Below, one piece after another: positions 7,694 through 16,160 of a stretch of 64,000 bases of DNA; positions within the stretch are counted from its first letter, which is position 1, and each line of letters starts with the position of its first letter. Both the position numbers and the translations under genes were made by a program. The stretch covers positions 1,116,001 to 1,180,000 of the forward strand of contig NZ_CP090978.1 of assembly GCF_021513275.1 (NCBI RefSeq). Direction: 5' to 3'. Below the pieces are notes generated by a model, which did not search any database, was not told the origin of the DNA, and saw only the letters and a list, made by a program, of their open reading frames with translations. This stretch comes from Paenibacillus hexagrammi (GTDB taxonomy: Bacteria > Bacillota > Bacilli > Paenibacillales > NBRC-103111).

Positions 7694-9765
7694 GTTAAAC
7701 AACGAGCTGTTGCAGCGTGGTGCCGATGGCTTCTTTCAATTGGAGAAGGATAAAGAAGCAGTTCGCGTATTTATGGAAGAAGTAAATCACAACAGCATGA
7801 GCTTTCCCGACACGGCAAGCAAGGTTCGTTACATGATCGAACAAAACTATTACGAGGATGTGTACGAGAAATATTCGGCATCCGAGGTTGAAGATATATA
7901 CAAGATCACGCACGACTATCAGTTTGAATTCTCTTCTTATATGGCGGCTTCCAAATTCTATACGGATTATGCATTACGAAGCGATGACAAGACGCAATAT
8001 CTGGAGCACTATGCGGACCGTGTGGCGATTGTAGCGCTTCATTTGGGGCGGGGTGATGTACATACAGCCAAAGATCTGGCCAAATCCATGATGGAGCAGA
8101 GGCTGCAGCCTGCAACGCCTACCTTCCTCAATGCCGGCAAGAGCCGCAGAGGCGAAATGGTATCCTGCTTCCTGCTGGAGATGGATGACTCCCTTAACTC
8201 GATTAATTATGTGCTCGGAACCTGTATGCAGCTTTCCAAAATTGGCGGCGGAGTTGCCGTTAACTTATCCAAGCTGCGCGGTCGCGGAGAGTCGATTAAA
8301 GGCGTTGAGCGTGCGGCTAAAGGCATTATGCCTGTCATGAAGCTGATGGAGGATGCATTCTCCTATGCGGACCAAATGGGTCAACGTAAAGGCTCAGGAG
8401 CTGCCTATTACAATATCTTCGGCTGGGACGTCATGGAATTCCTGGACAGCAAAAAGATTAACGCTGACGAGAAGACGCGTTTGAAGACATTGTCAATCGG
8501 ATTAATTGTTCCTAATCAATTCTACAAGCTTGCTGAAGAGAACCAACCTCTTCACGTGTTTGCTCCTTATACCGTTTATAAAGCATACGGTCAGCATCTG
8601 GACGACATGGATCTCGATGAGATGTATGACGTACTACTCGCAGATTCTCGAGTGAAGAAGAAAGTCGTAATGAGCGCTCGTGAGATGCTGGTAAAAATTG
8701 CGACAACACAGCTGGAATCCGGCTATCCATATATTATGAACCGAACGAATGCGAACTTGGCTCATCCGCTGAAACAGATCGGCGCCATCAAGATGTCCAA
8801 TCTGTGCACGGAGATTTTTCAGCTTCAAGAGACTTCTGGAGATCGGTGACTACGGCGCTGACAATATCATTCGTCGTGATATCAGCTGCAATCTGGCATC
8901 TCTTAACATTGCGAATGTGATGGACTTGAAAAAGCTACGCGAATCGGTGCACGAGGGCATGACAGCACTAACGGCTGTGAGTGACATGACGACAGTTGCT
9001 AACGCCCCTGGTGTTGCCAAGGCGAACCGGGAGCTGCATTCTGTTGGACTAGGTGCGATGAATCTGCACGGTTACTTGTCCAAGAATCGAATCAGCTATG
9101 AAAGTGACGAAGCCAAAGACTTCGTGCGCACCTTTTTTATGGCTATGAACTACTACTCCATTGAGAGAAGTATGGAAATCGCCAAGGAAAAGGGCAAAAC
9201 CTTCGACGGCTTCGAGCTTTCGGAGTACGCGAACGGAAATTATTTTGAACGATATATCCAGACCGATTACCGGCCTGTTACTGATAAAGCGAAATCCTTG
9301 TTTGAAGGCATGCAGATCCCAACTCCTGACGACTGGAGCAGGCTGAAGGATGAGGTGCGCGTTCACGGGTTGTACCATGCCTACAGAATGGCTATTGCGC
9401 CTACGCAGAGCATTTCATATATTCAAAATGCCACGTCGAGTGTAATGCCGATCGTAGAGCCGATTGAAACGCGCACGTATGCGAATTCGACGACGTATTA
9501 TCCGATGCCGTTCCTGGCACGGGACAATTTCTTCTTTTACAAATCCGCCTATCAAATGAATCAATTCAAGATACTAGATTTGATTGCAGAGATTCAAACG
9601 CATGTGGATCAAGGAATCTCGACGGTTCTGCATGTAAACAGCGACGTTACGACAAGAGAGCTTGCTCGTTACTATGTTTACGCTGCACGCAAAGGACTAA
9701 AATCGCTCTATTATACACGAACCAATCAGCTATCCGTTGAAGAATGTATTAGCTGTTCGGTATAA
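7680..9765 (+). pseudogene. nrdE: Class Ib ribonucleoside-diphosphate reductase alpha subunit, frameshifted
   Basis: Large catalytic subunit that reduces ribonucleotides to deoxyribonucleotides. A TTG start at 7680 (RHIELNNELLQR...) has CAGGGGG 9 bases upstream and matches the NrdE N-terminus. The frame runs through the MVSCFLLEMDDSLNSIN cysteine segment and KMSNLCTEIFQ, then is lost after a GG at 8838-8839. Removing one G restores TSEIGDYGADNIIRRDISCNLASLN and the frame continues to the C-terminal redox pair ECISCSV at 9765. Total length would be about 694 residues, normal for NrdE. Everything else is intact, and the operon's control region is elaborate, so a base-calling error is more likely than a dead enzyme. 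Confidence 0.9.
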
Positions 9766-9787
9766 CGGGAAGGGGAACAAATCGAAC

Positions 9788-10759
9788 ATGAGCAGCATCA
9801 AGAGAGCCGTCAACTGGAACAGACCTGACGATGATTTCACCATCACATTCTGGAATCAAAATATTATGCAATTCTGGACGGACGAAGAGATCCCGCTATC
9901 CGACGACAAGATGTCCTGGATGACGCTCAGCCCGGCCGAACAAGCGCTGTATATGAAGGTTCTGGGAGGGCTTACGCTGCTCGACACGATGCAGGGCGGC
10001 GTTGGTATGCCGAAGATTCTGGAGCATGTGGAAGGCCTGCAGCGTAAGGCTGTGCTCAGCTTTATGGGGATGATGGAGCAAATTCACGCCAAGTCGTACA
10101 GCAGCATTTTCACAACACTTTCTTCCACAGAGGAGATCAATGATATCTTCCAATGGGTGGAGGAAAATCCTTATCTTCAGTTTAAAGCCAATACCATCTC
10201 CCGCTATTACGACACGATTGAGACGCGTAAGCAGTTGTATATGGCGATGGCGGCATCGGTTCTCTTGGAAAGCTACCTGTTCTACAGCGGATTCTTTTAC
10301 CCGTTATATTTGGCCGGACAAGGCAAGATGACCAGCAGCGGTGAGATTATTGATTTGATTTTACGTGATGAGAGTATTCATGGTCTCTATGTAGGCGTTC
10401 TTGCACAGGAAGTGTACGACGAGCTCAGTCCCGGGGAGCAGGACGAAGCCTATGAGGAGCTGAAAGGGCTTCTGGCAGAGCTTCACGCTAACGAGGAGCG
10501 TTACACGGAAGAGTTGTATGCCTCCATTGGTCTAGCTCAGGATGTGAAGGCGTTCTTGCGGTATAACGCGAATAAAGCCTTTATGAATCTAGGTCTGGAT
10601 CCTGAATTCCCGGATGAGGACATTAATCCGATTGTTCTTAACGGGCTGAGTACGAAGACGAAGCAGCATGACTTTTTCTCAAAAAAAGGCAATGGCTATG
10701 TACGAACGATTCATGTGGAGCCACTTAGCGATGATGATTTTTCTTTTGATGATATGTAG
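9788..10759 (+). CDS. nrdF: Class Ib ribonucleoside-diphosphate reductase beta subunit
   Basis: Radical-generating small subunit, 323 residues from the ATG at 9788, which follows an AAGGGGAAC ribosome site; an upstream in-frame ATG at 9737 overlaps the end of nrdE. Metal ligands appear in GGLTLLDTMQG (Asp), MEQIHAKSYSSIF (Glu, His and the radical tyrosine), and LRDESIHGLYVG (Glu, His). It is the last gene of the operon, 22 bases after nrdE, with a strong terminator behind. Confidence 0.95.
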   Translation: MSSIKRAVNWNRPDDDFTITFWNQNIMQFWTDEEIPLSDDKMSWMTLSPAEQALYMKVLGGLTLLDTMQGGVGMPKILEHVEGLQRKAVLSFMGMMEQIHAKSYSSIFTTLSSTEEINDIFQWVEENPYLQFKANTISRYYDTIETRKQLYMAMAASVLLESYLFYSGFFYPLYLAGQGKMTSSGEIIDLILRDESIHGLYVGVLAQEVYDELSPGEQDEAYEELKGLLAELHANEERYTEELYASIGLAQDVKAFLRYNANKAFMNLGLDPEFPDEDINPIVLNGLSTKTKQHDFFSKKGNGYVRTIHVEPLSDDDFSFDDM

Positions 10760-10765
10760 ACCGCA

Positions 10766-10822
10766 AATAAATAAGCTTATTCAGGTCAGCAGTACAGCTG
10801 ATTTTGAATAAGCTTTATTTTC
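10766..10822. terminator. Bidirectional terminator between nrdF and the response regulator
   Basis: Arms AATAAGCTTATTCA (10770-10783) and TGAATAAGCTTTATT (10805-10819) with A/T tails on both sides serve the convergent genes nrdF and the minus-strand regulator. Confidence 0.88.
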
Positions 10823-10824
10823 AT

Positions 10825-11538
10825 TTAGGCCAGAGATTCCTTGACCGCGGGTTCTGTCAGCTTGTATCCGACATTTCGGATGGTCACGATATATTGCGGA
10901 CTGCGGGCATTGCCCTCGATTTTGTCACGGAGATGTGAGATGTGTACATCGACTATGCGGGTATCACCGAGGAAGTGGTAGTCCCAAACCCCATGGAGCA
11001 GCTGCTGGCGGCTAAGCACCTTGCCACGATGCTTGCAGAGAAACAGCAGCAATTCGAATTCTTTTGGAGTAAGCTCTATGGGTGAACCGGCAACACTAAC
11101 CTCTCTTTGATCAGGAAGCACACAAATCTGTCCGATTTGGATCGGTGCATCTTCATTGGCGGATGGAAGCGCTTGAATTCTGCGCATAATCGCTTGGATT
11201 CTGGAGACCAGCTCTTGCGGGCTGAACGGCTTCGTCATGTAGTCATCGGCGCCGTTATCAAGCCCTGCGATTTTATCTGTCAGGTCCTGCATGGCGGTGA
11301 GCATAATGATCGGAACGAGATTGTTCTGACTTCTCAGCTTTCTGCAGACCTGAAATCCGTCCATCTTCGGCAGCATTAAGTCGAGAACAATGAGATCGGG
11401 GCGAAAGGTTTGAATCGCATCGAATACAGCCTCACCATCGTAAACACAATGAACTTCAAAGCCTACTAACTTTAAGTTGAATTCTATGAGCATGGAGATG
11501 GAAGGTTCGTCATCCACCACTAAAATTTTTCTTTTCAT
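10825..11538 (-). CDS. OmpR/PhoP-family response regulator (orphan)
   Basis: Two-component transcription factor, 237 residues. The receiver domain has the acidic pair DDE at 9-11, phosphoacceptor Asp53 in VLDLMLPKMDG, Thr in MLTA and Lys in TKPF. The C-terminal winged helix carries ELTPKEFELLLFLCKHRGKVLSRQQLL and VDVHISHLRDKIE...IRNVGYKL. No histidine kinase is adjacent: it is convergent with nrdF and divergent from trmL, so its partner is unknown. Sequence style is close to PhoP/YycF-type regulators, but I do not assign a symbol. Confidence 0.92.
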   Translation of the reverse strand: MKRKILVVDDEPSISMLIEFNLKLVGFEVHCVYDGEAVFDAIQTFRPDLIVLDLMLPKMDGFQVCRKLRSQNNLVPIIMLTAMQDLTDKIAGLDNGADDYMTKPFSPQELVSRIQAIMRRIQALPSANEDAPIQIGQICVLPDQREVSVAGSPIELTPKEFELLLFLCKHRGKVLSRQQLLHGVWDYHFLGDTRIVDVHISHLRDKIEGNARSPQYIVTIRNVGYKLTEPAVKESLA

Positions 11539-11681
11539 CGACGGGTCGGCTCCTTTAATCGAATGATAAGTTTATTATGAAGGGGTTCTATCAACGACAT
11601 ATTAAGAAAAAGTTATCGCTATGTTAAATTGATTTCCTGCATGTCTTATAATAGGATAGAGAGTGAGGTGAATTAACGGAA

Positions 11682-12146
11682 ATGGCTTTTCATATTGTAC
11701 TCGTGGAACCGGAAATTCCGGCAAATACAGGAAATATTTCGCGCACATGCGCTGCTACAGGCACACATTTACACTTGGTCAGACCGCTTGGATTCGATAC
11801 GGATGATAAGACGCTAAAGCGTGCAGGTTTGGATTATTGGCACTCGGTTAAGCTTGAATATCACGATTCGTTCGACGAGGTACTCCAGGCTTATGCCGGT
11901 CACCGTTTTTTCTTTGCAACAACCAAGGCGAAGAAACGCTACACGGATTTCGAATTCCAGGACGGGGATTTCTTTGTGTTTGGGAAGGAAACGAAGGGCT
12001 TGCCTGAGTCTTTGCTGAATCAGCATCCGGAAACATTGATGAGAATGCCGATGTCGGATGCGGTACGTTCGCTAAATTTGTCTAATTCGGCAGCTATTAT
12101 CTTATATGAAGGACTTCGTCAGACCGGATTTGTTGGACTTACATAA
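11682..12146 (+). CDS. trmL: tRNA (cytidine/uridine-34-2'-O)-methyltransferase TrmL
   Basis: SPOUT-class, knot-forming methyltransferase of 154 residues that modifies the wobble ribose of tRNA-Leu. Family motifs: VLVEPEIPANTGNISRTCAATG near the start, LHLVRPLGF, FVFGKETKGLPESLL, RMPMSDAVRSLNLSNSAAIILYE at the SAM-binding knot. A TATAAT at 11647-11652 and GTGAGGTG ribosome site precede the ATG. Monocistronic. Confidence 0.94.
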   Translation: MAFHIVLVEPEIPANTGNISRTCAATGTHLHLVRPLGFDTDDKTLKRAGLDYWHSVKLEYHDSFDEVLQAYAGHRFFFATTKAKKRYTDFEFQDGDFFVFGKETKGLPESLLNQHPETLMRMPMSDAVRSLNLSNSAAIILYEGLRQTGFVGLT

Positions 12147-12207
12147 AAGGATAATATATCTGACAGTAGTATGTAGGGATTCGCTCGCTGTAAGACAAAA
12201 GTCTTAA

Positions 12208-12314
12208 ACTCTAGAATTATAAAATAATAGCCAAAACTAGAAGGAAATTCATAAAAAATGGCGAATAGGTAACATAATCAATGCGCTTACATCAATTGAT
12301 GTTAGTTCTAGAGT
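12208..12314 (+). promoter_or_regulatory. Leader of the AbrB-like gene with inverted repeats
   Basis: ACTCTAGAA (12208-12216) and TTCTAGAGT (12306-12314) could pair across about 90 bases, and between them lies a perfect 14-base palindrome ACATCAATTGATGT (12289-12302). A small hairpin TAAGAC/GTCTTA lies just upstream (12191-12206). These may be operators or leader structure; no known element is recognised. Confidence 0.35.
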
Positions 12315-12349
12315 CATAGTAAACGGAGCAGAAGAGAGGTGAAAGTCCT

Positions 12350-12607
12350 ATGATGAAGCCTGCAGGAGTTGTACGTAAAGTTGATCAATTGGGACGAATT
12401 GTATTGCCCAAGTCGCTCAGAAAGAGATATCAAATGAACGAAGGAGACCCTGTTGAGATTTTGGTACAGGGCGACCATATTATTTTGGAAAGATACCGTC
12501 CCAAATGTGTCTTTTGTGGAAACATGGACGGAGTCAGCGAATTCAGAGATCGCCATATTTGCAGCGTGTGTCTCGGGGAAATGAATATGCTGAGATCGAA
12601 AGTATAA
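12350..12607 (+). CDS. AbrB-like transition-state regulator with C-terminal Cys motifs
   Basis: 85-residue DNA-binding protein. Residues 1-50 form the swapped-hairpin AbrB fold (GVVRKVDQLGRIVLPKSLRK...PVEILVQGDHIILERY), very close to AbrB/Abh. The C-terminal tail is different: CVFCGN at about 53-56 and CSVC at about 72-75, two CxxC pairs about 16 residues apart, likely to bind zinc. GAGAGGTGA lies 8 bases upstream. Such regulators control transition-phase and sporulation genes in Bacillus; targets here are unknown. Confidence 0.9.
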   Translation: MMKPAGVVRKVDQLGRIVLPKSLRKRYQMNEGDPVEILVQGDHIILERYRPKCVFCGNMDGVSEFRDRHICSVCLGEMNMLRSKV

Positions 12608-12627
12608 GGTTCAACTAAATGATAGGA

Positions 12628-12669
12628 AAGAAAAAGCATCGTCTCTATTGAGAAACGATGCTTTTTTTG
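12628..12669. terminator. Bidirectional terminator
   Basis: AAAAAGCATCGT and ACGATGCTTTTTTT flank a roughly 12-base loop. A run on one side and T run on the other let it end both the AbrB-like gene and the small minus-strand gene opposite. Confidence 0.92.
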
Positions 12670-12687
12670 TCGGACGTTGCAAGAGCT

Positions 12688-12795
12688 TTACAGACCACTA
12701 GTTTTGTCCTCGTTATAAGCGGCTGTCAACATCGCAATGATAAACAACGCGAAAGTTGTAATAACCAGCCAGAATGTGGATGATAATCCGAACAT
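12688..12795 (-). CDS. Small single-pass membrane protein, 35 residues
   Basis: A short reading frame with an excellent AGGAGGTGT ribosome site (12803-12810, minus strand) 7 bases before its ATG at 12795. The peptide starts MFGLSSTFWLVITTFALF, continues with a hydrophobic run IIAMLTAA, and ends in a short charged tail YNEDKTSGL: one transmembrane helix from about residue 8 to 27. It fills the otherwise empty gap and shares the bidirectional terminator with the AbrB-like gene. I do not recognise the family. Coding nature rests on the ribosome site, the clean helix and the terminator. Confidence 0.7.
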   Translation of the reverse strand: MFGLSSTFWLVITTFALFIIAMLTAAYNEDKTSGL

Positions 12796-12905
12796 CGTGT
12801 TACACCTCCTGCAAGAATGAACGCATATGCATGGTTAAAATTTATTATACCCCAATTCTTGATGAAAAAGAAACGAATAAACTGTGAATTTTGCTATTTG
12901 CTATC

Positions 12906-13913
12906 CTATTTGAAAAATAGAAAGTGGGTAGCAAGCGGACGGAGCTTGCCGTCAGAAGGCTTGTTAATCAAGCTTCCATTAAAGATCAAGGTCGAGGACC
13001 CTCCACCGTCCAGGTTGTAGGCGTCGACGATACCGAGGCTCTGCATTTTATCTTGGAGCTCGGCTAATGTAGCACCGGAGTTTCCGCTTTCATCGCGTCC
13101 ATCCGTAACAATAAAGAGCAGCTGGTCGTTCTTATAATTCGCCATAATCGTACGGGCCGCTCTAGCGGGTGATGTCTGCCACTGCGTTGGAATCGACGTC
13201 TTGGCACCGCCTTGCAGCAGGGTCGGCACAAAAGTCGAGCCCATCAGAGGATCCAGTGCGTCGAGCTGGGATTGACTGGTGAACTTGCCCCCAATCAGCT
13301 TACGCTCTTTATTCAATCCGATGAAGATGGTGCCATTATTGCTAGGGAAGAATCCGTTTAAGTATTTACCACCGATAACCGTAGTATCCAAAGGATACCG
13401 CCCACCTTTGTTATCATCTGCAAAACCTCCCGCATTCACTCCTGCGATGGCCCCATATCTTCTAACGGCATCTAGGGTAGTCTCGCTGCTTCCCATTTTA
13501 TCTTTCCCAAGTACTAGTTTAATGGCCTTGTCGCTCTTCAGATTTACTTTAAGCGCGTAGCCGGAGTAATTGTTTTCATGAAGATCAAACAGTTTCAAAT
13601 CAATATTACTTGAAGATACTTGGCCACGGGGGCTTCCCAGCTTGGCGGTAATACGGCTGTCATAAATGATTCCCGGCCGTGCTGCTTGTGCGGCGGCACT
13701 TTTCAGCATACTGGCAACTTCTGCTGTGCTTTTCTCATACAGCTCAAAGTATTTCTCGATATTCGTTTTGGTTATGGCAGCGTCACTCGCAGCTTGGTCC
13801 AGCTTACCGATGATCGTAACTGCGTCATTGTGTAAAGACAAGCCCCCTACAGCAGCAGAGGAAGGAGCTGAAATTTCAATGTGAGTGTTCACGAGCAACA
13901 GCCAAATCAGCAT
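12906..13913 (-). CDS. Phosphodiester glycosidase family protein (NAGPA domain), 5' end frameshifted
   Basis: Extracytoplasmic protein with a C-terminal NAGPA/DUF2233 domain: GAIAGVNAGGFADDN, RAARTIMANYKNDQLLFIVTDGRD, LGIVDAYNLDGGGSSTLIFNG. The frame open to 13913 begins MLIWLLLVN, half a membrane anchor. An ATG at 13972 overlaps the stop of the upstream gene (TAATG) and opens MNPIQSINRMFLLACAP; adding one G (C on this strand) in the GGAAGG stretch at 13919-13925 would join it to FLGMLIWLLLVN and give a complete N-terminal anchor. So the real gene is probably 12906-13972, about 355 residues, translationally coupled to the coiled-coil gene. The domain removes sugars linked through phosphodiesters; the substrate is unknown. 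Confidence 0.85.
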   Translation of the reverse strand: MLIWLLLVNTHIEISAPSSAAVGGLSLHNDAVTIIGKLDQAASDAAITKTNIEKYFELYEKSTAEVASMLKSAAAQAARPGIIYDSRITAKLGSPRGQVSSSNIDLKLFDLHENNYSGYALKVNLKSDKAIKLVLGKDKMGSSETTLDAVRRYGAIAGVNAGGFADDNKGGRYPLDTTVIGGKYLNGFFPSNNGTIFIGLNKERKLIGGKFTSQSQLDALDPLMGSTFVPTLLQGGAKTSIPTQWQTSPARAARTIMANYKNDQLLFIVTDGRDESGNSGATLAELQDKMQSLGIVDAYNLDGGGSSTLIFNGSLINKPSDGKLRPLATHFLFFK

Positions 13914-13971
13914 GCCCAGGAAGGAGCGCAGGCCAGCAGGAACATACGATTGATGGATTGGATAGGATTCA

Positions 13972-14403
13972 TTATTTCAACACTTCCATATTCTTTTCAA
14001 GCTCATCCAGCTTTTGTTTCACCTCGGCAAGTTGCGTGTACAGCTGGTTGCTGTTGTCTGTCTTGCTATTAGCGCTGTCCTTGGTGAAGGCGAGCAGTTC
14101 GTTCAGCGCATCCACTTTCGTTTGCAGCGCAGTCATATCGGTCGTCATGCCCTGCTTGAGTTGGTCTAGCTGGCTTTGGTAATCCTCCTGAATGACCTTC
14201 AATTGCTGCTGGGTTTGCTGGGCGATGTCAGCTGATATTTGCTCCCTCAAGTGATTGGTGTAGAGCACGGCTGCTGCGACGCCGACTCCGATTAACAGAA
14301 CCCACCCAAAGAACAGGAGGAGGTACGTTTTTCTTTTTACTTTCGATGCCTTCGATGCTCTAGGCAAAGAATTAGCTGTGGAAGTCTCGATAGGCATATT
14401 CAT
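13972..14403 (-). CDS. Single-pass membrane protein with coiled coil
   Basis: 143 residues from the ATG at 14403, preferred because GAGGTG lies 9 bases upstream (a GTG at 14415 is part of that site). A basic N-terminal segment (RASKASKVKRK) precedes one transmembrane helix (about residues 27-48), then an outward Gln/Leu-rich coiled coil to the end (QQLKVIQEDYQSQLDQL...LYTQLAEVKQKLDELEKNM). Its stop overlaps the start of the phosphodiester glycosidase, so the two probably form a pair at the cell surface. No enzyme motif. Confidence 0.8.
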   Translation of the reverse strand: MNMPIETSTANSLPRASKASKVKRKTYLLLFFGWVLLIGVGVAAAVLYTNHLREQISADIAQQTQQQLKVIQEDYQSQLDQLKQGMTTDMTALQTKVDALNELLAFTKDSANSKTDNSNQLYTQLAEVKQKLDELEKNMEVLK

Positions 14404-14506
14404 CGTTCGTGTCACCTCGGCTTCAATAATTATTTGATAAAGTAGGGTACATTCCGAGCTTCAGTAGCTTTTCTCCGAGCGTTGTTGACAGTGTGTTATT
14501 CGATTG

Positions 14507-14540
14507 AAATAAGAGCTTTTATCAACAAACTTAGCTCTTA
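14507..14540 (-). terminator. Probable terminator of the YesN/YesM operon
   Basis: AAGAGCT (14511-14517) pairs with AGCTCTT (14533-14539). Read on the minus strand it overlaps the regulator's stop codon and runs into TATTTC. Weak U run. Confidence 0.5.
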
Positions 14541-16160
14541 CAGCTGCTTTTTACGGTATTCGTTGGGTGAGAGGCCTTCTTGCTTTTTAAATACTTTGCT
14601 GAAGTATTTTTCATCTTGGTAGCCCACCATTTCGGCAACCTGAGTGATACGTAAATGCGGGTTAAGGAGCAGCATTTTAGCTTTGTCCATACGAATTTGA
14701 CCCAAGTAATCGGATAGGTTCACCGAAAACTCTTGTTTAAATTTGCGTGAGATGTACTCCCGACTTAAGAAGAAGCGATTAGAGATGTCCTGAAGCGTGA
14801 TGTCTTCCTGATAATGATTCTCTAAATATTTGGATATTTCAAAGATAACATTCTTGTCCTGCTGTTGATGATCAAGTAAAAACTTGGACAATTGCACCAT
14901 GCTTCGTGTCAGCTGCTGCTGCCAGACATTCAAGGAGAGAATTCCTTGTTCATCTAATGGAACAATGACTCGGGATGCATCATCGGATAATTTGGCTTGG
15001 TACTGCTCTTCCGTTAGTCCTGGGATCTTCTCTATGGTCCAGCGCCGCTTCAGTACGCTGTATTCCCTCCACCACCGATCCAATTGATCCAAGCTGATGA
15101 AATCGACCTGCTTAAGCGCGTCCACCCATTGTTTGACGGCACCTTCGATCTGTTCGCTGCTGCCGCTTTGTACAGCAAGATGAATTCGTTCCTCGAAATC
15201 GCTGAACTCTGGAATACGTCCAGTAGATTTATAAGGCTTGTAAGTGCTGTGAATCCAGGCTTCTTTCGTAAGTAAGTTGCGCTGCCGCAATGCCTCCCTT
15301 GCTTCCTGGTACGATAGCGGTAGTCCTGATGGAAAGGGCATCTCCTTGCCAAGGCCGAAATCGACGCGACAGCGAAGCGTAAGTTTCATACCTTCGTTGA
15401 TACTTTCAAGCAAAGCCTCCGTGTTATCGAGTTCTTTCCAGAACAACAACACAATTTCATTGTCGCTGTTCCAATGTCGGAAAGCGAAGCCGCGCTGCTT
15501 ATCATGCAAAAATTCGTTACAAATGTTGATAAGCGAAAAGAAAAGGAGGTCCAGATTATGGACAAATTTGTCCTTCAGACTTCTTTCCATCGTATCTAGG
15601 CTGAGGATGGCTGTCCGGCAAGTTCGGGTCGGGCGCTCAAGCCCTAGCTCCTTTTCGAGCTGCTCGGCAGAATGATCATAAGATGATGGCTCGGCGAGCA
15701 AATTGGAGAGCAGCTTGTCCCAGTAGACAGGTTTTAATTGATTCATTTCAATATTCCTGTTTCTGTCAATCCGGCGCACTTCTTCTTCTTTATTCCAGGA
15801 ATCTATCGCCTTATGAACCGCTTCATTTAATTGTTCGGCATCAATCGGCTTGAGTATATAGTCGGTGCCTCCGTACTTCACGGTGTGGCGAAGTAAAGCG
15901 AAATCATCGTGACCGCTAATGACAATGGTCTTACTCTCAGGACAGTTGCTGTGCAGCCATTCGAGCAGTTGGGCACCGTTTTTGTTCGGCATCATCATAT
16001 CGGTCATAATAATTTCCGGTTTCTCCCGAATCACGCATTCGATAGCTCCGTCTCCGTCGGATGCTTCGAGAATTGTTGCAATACCATGCTGCTGCCAGTC
16101 TACGAGTAGGCGAATGGCGTCTCTAACGTGTTTTTCATCGTCGACTATGAGTGCTTTCAT
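14538..16160 (-). CDS. YesN/AraC-type response regulator
   Basis: 540-residue regulator: receiver domain (DDE at 7-9, Asp54 in MTDMMMPNKNG, Lys in YILKPID), a long middle region typical of YesN-like proteins, and a C-terminal AraC double helix-turn-helix (ISKYLENHYQEDITLQDISNRFFLSREYISRKFKQE ... VAEMVGYQDEKYFSKVFKKQEGLSPNEYRKKQ, residues about 435-540). It is co-transcribed with the sensor kinase, overlapping by four bases (ATGA), and divergent from a sugar ABC transporter that it very probably controls. Confidence 0.94.
   Translation of the reverse strand: MKALIVDDEKHVRDAIRLLVDWQQHGIATILEASDGDGAIECVIREKPEIIMTDMMMPNKNGAQLLEWLHSNCPESKTIVISGHDDFALLRHTVKYGGTDYILKPIDAEQLNEAVHKAIDSWNKEEEVRRIDRNRNIEMNQLKPVYWDKLLSNLLAEPSSYDHSAEQLEKELGLERPTRTCRTAILSLDTMERSLKDKFVHNLDLLFFSLINICNEFLHDKQRGFAFRHWNSDNEIVLLFWKELDNTEALLESINEGMKLTLRCRVDFGLGKEMPFPSGLPLSYQEAREALRQRNLLTKEAWIHSTYKPYKSTGRIPEFSDFEERIHLAVQSGSSEQIEGAVKQWVDALKQVDFISLDQLDRWWREYSVLKRRWTIEKIPGLTEEQYQAKLSDDASRVIVPLDEQGILSLNVWQQQLTRSMVQLSKFLLDHQQQDKNVIFEISKYLENHYQEDITLQDISNRFFLSREYISRKFKQEFSVNLSDYLGQIRMDKAKMLLLNPHLRITQVAEMVGYQDEKYFSKVFKKQEGLSPNEYRKKQL

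Noticed and set aside
8838-8839. Programmed frameshift in nrdE
   Set aside because: No slippery heptamer or downstream stimulatory structure, and programmed shifting in NrdE is not known; an indel error is simpler.
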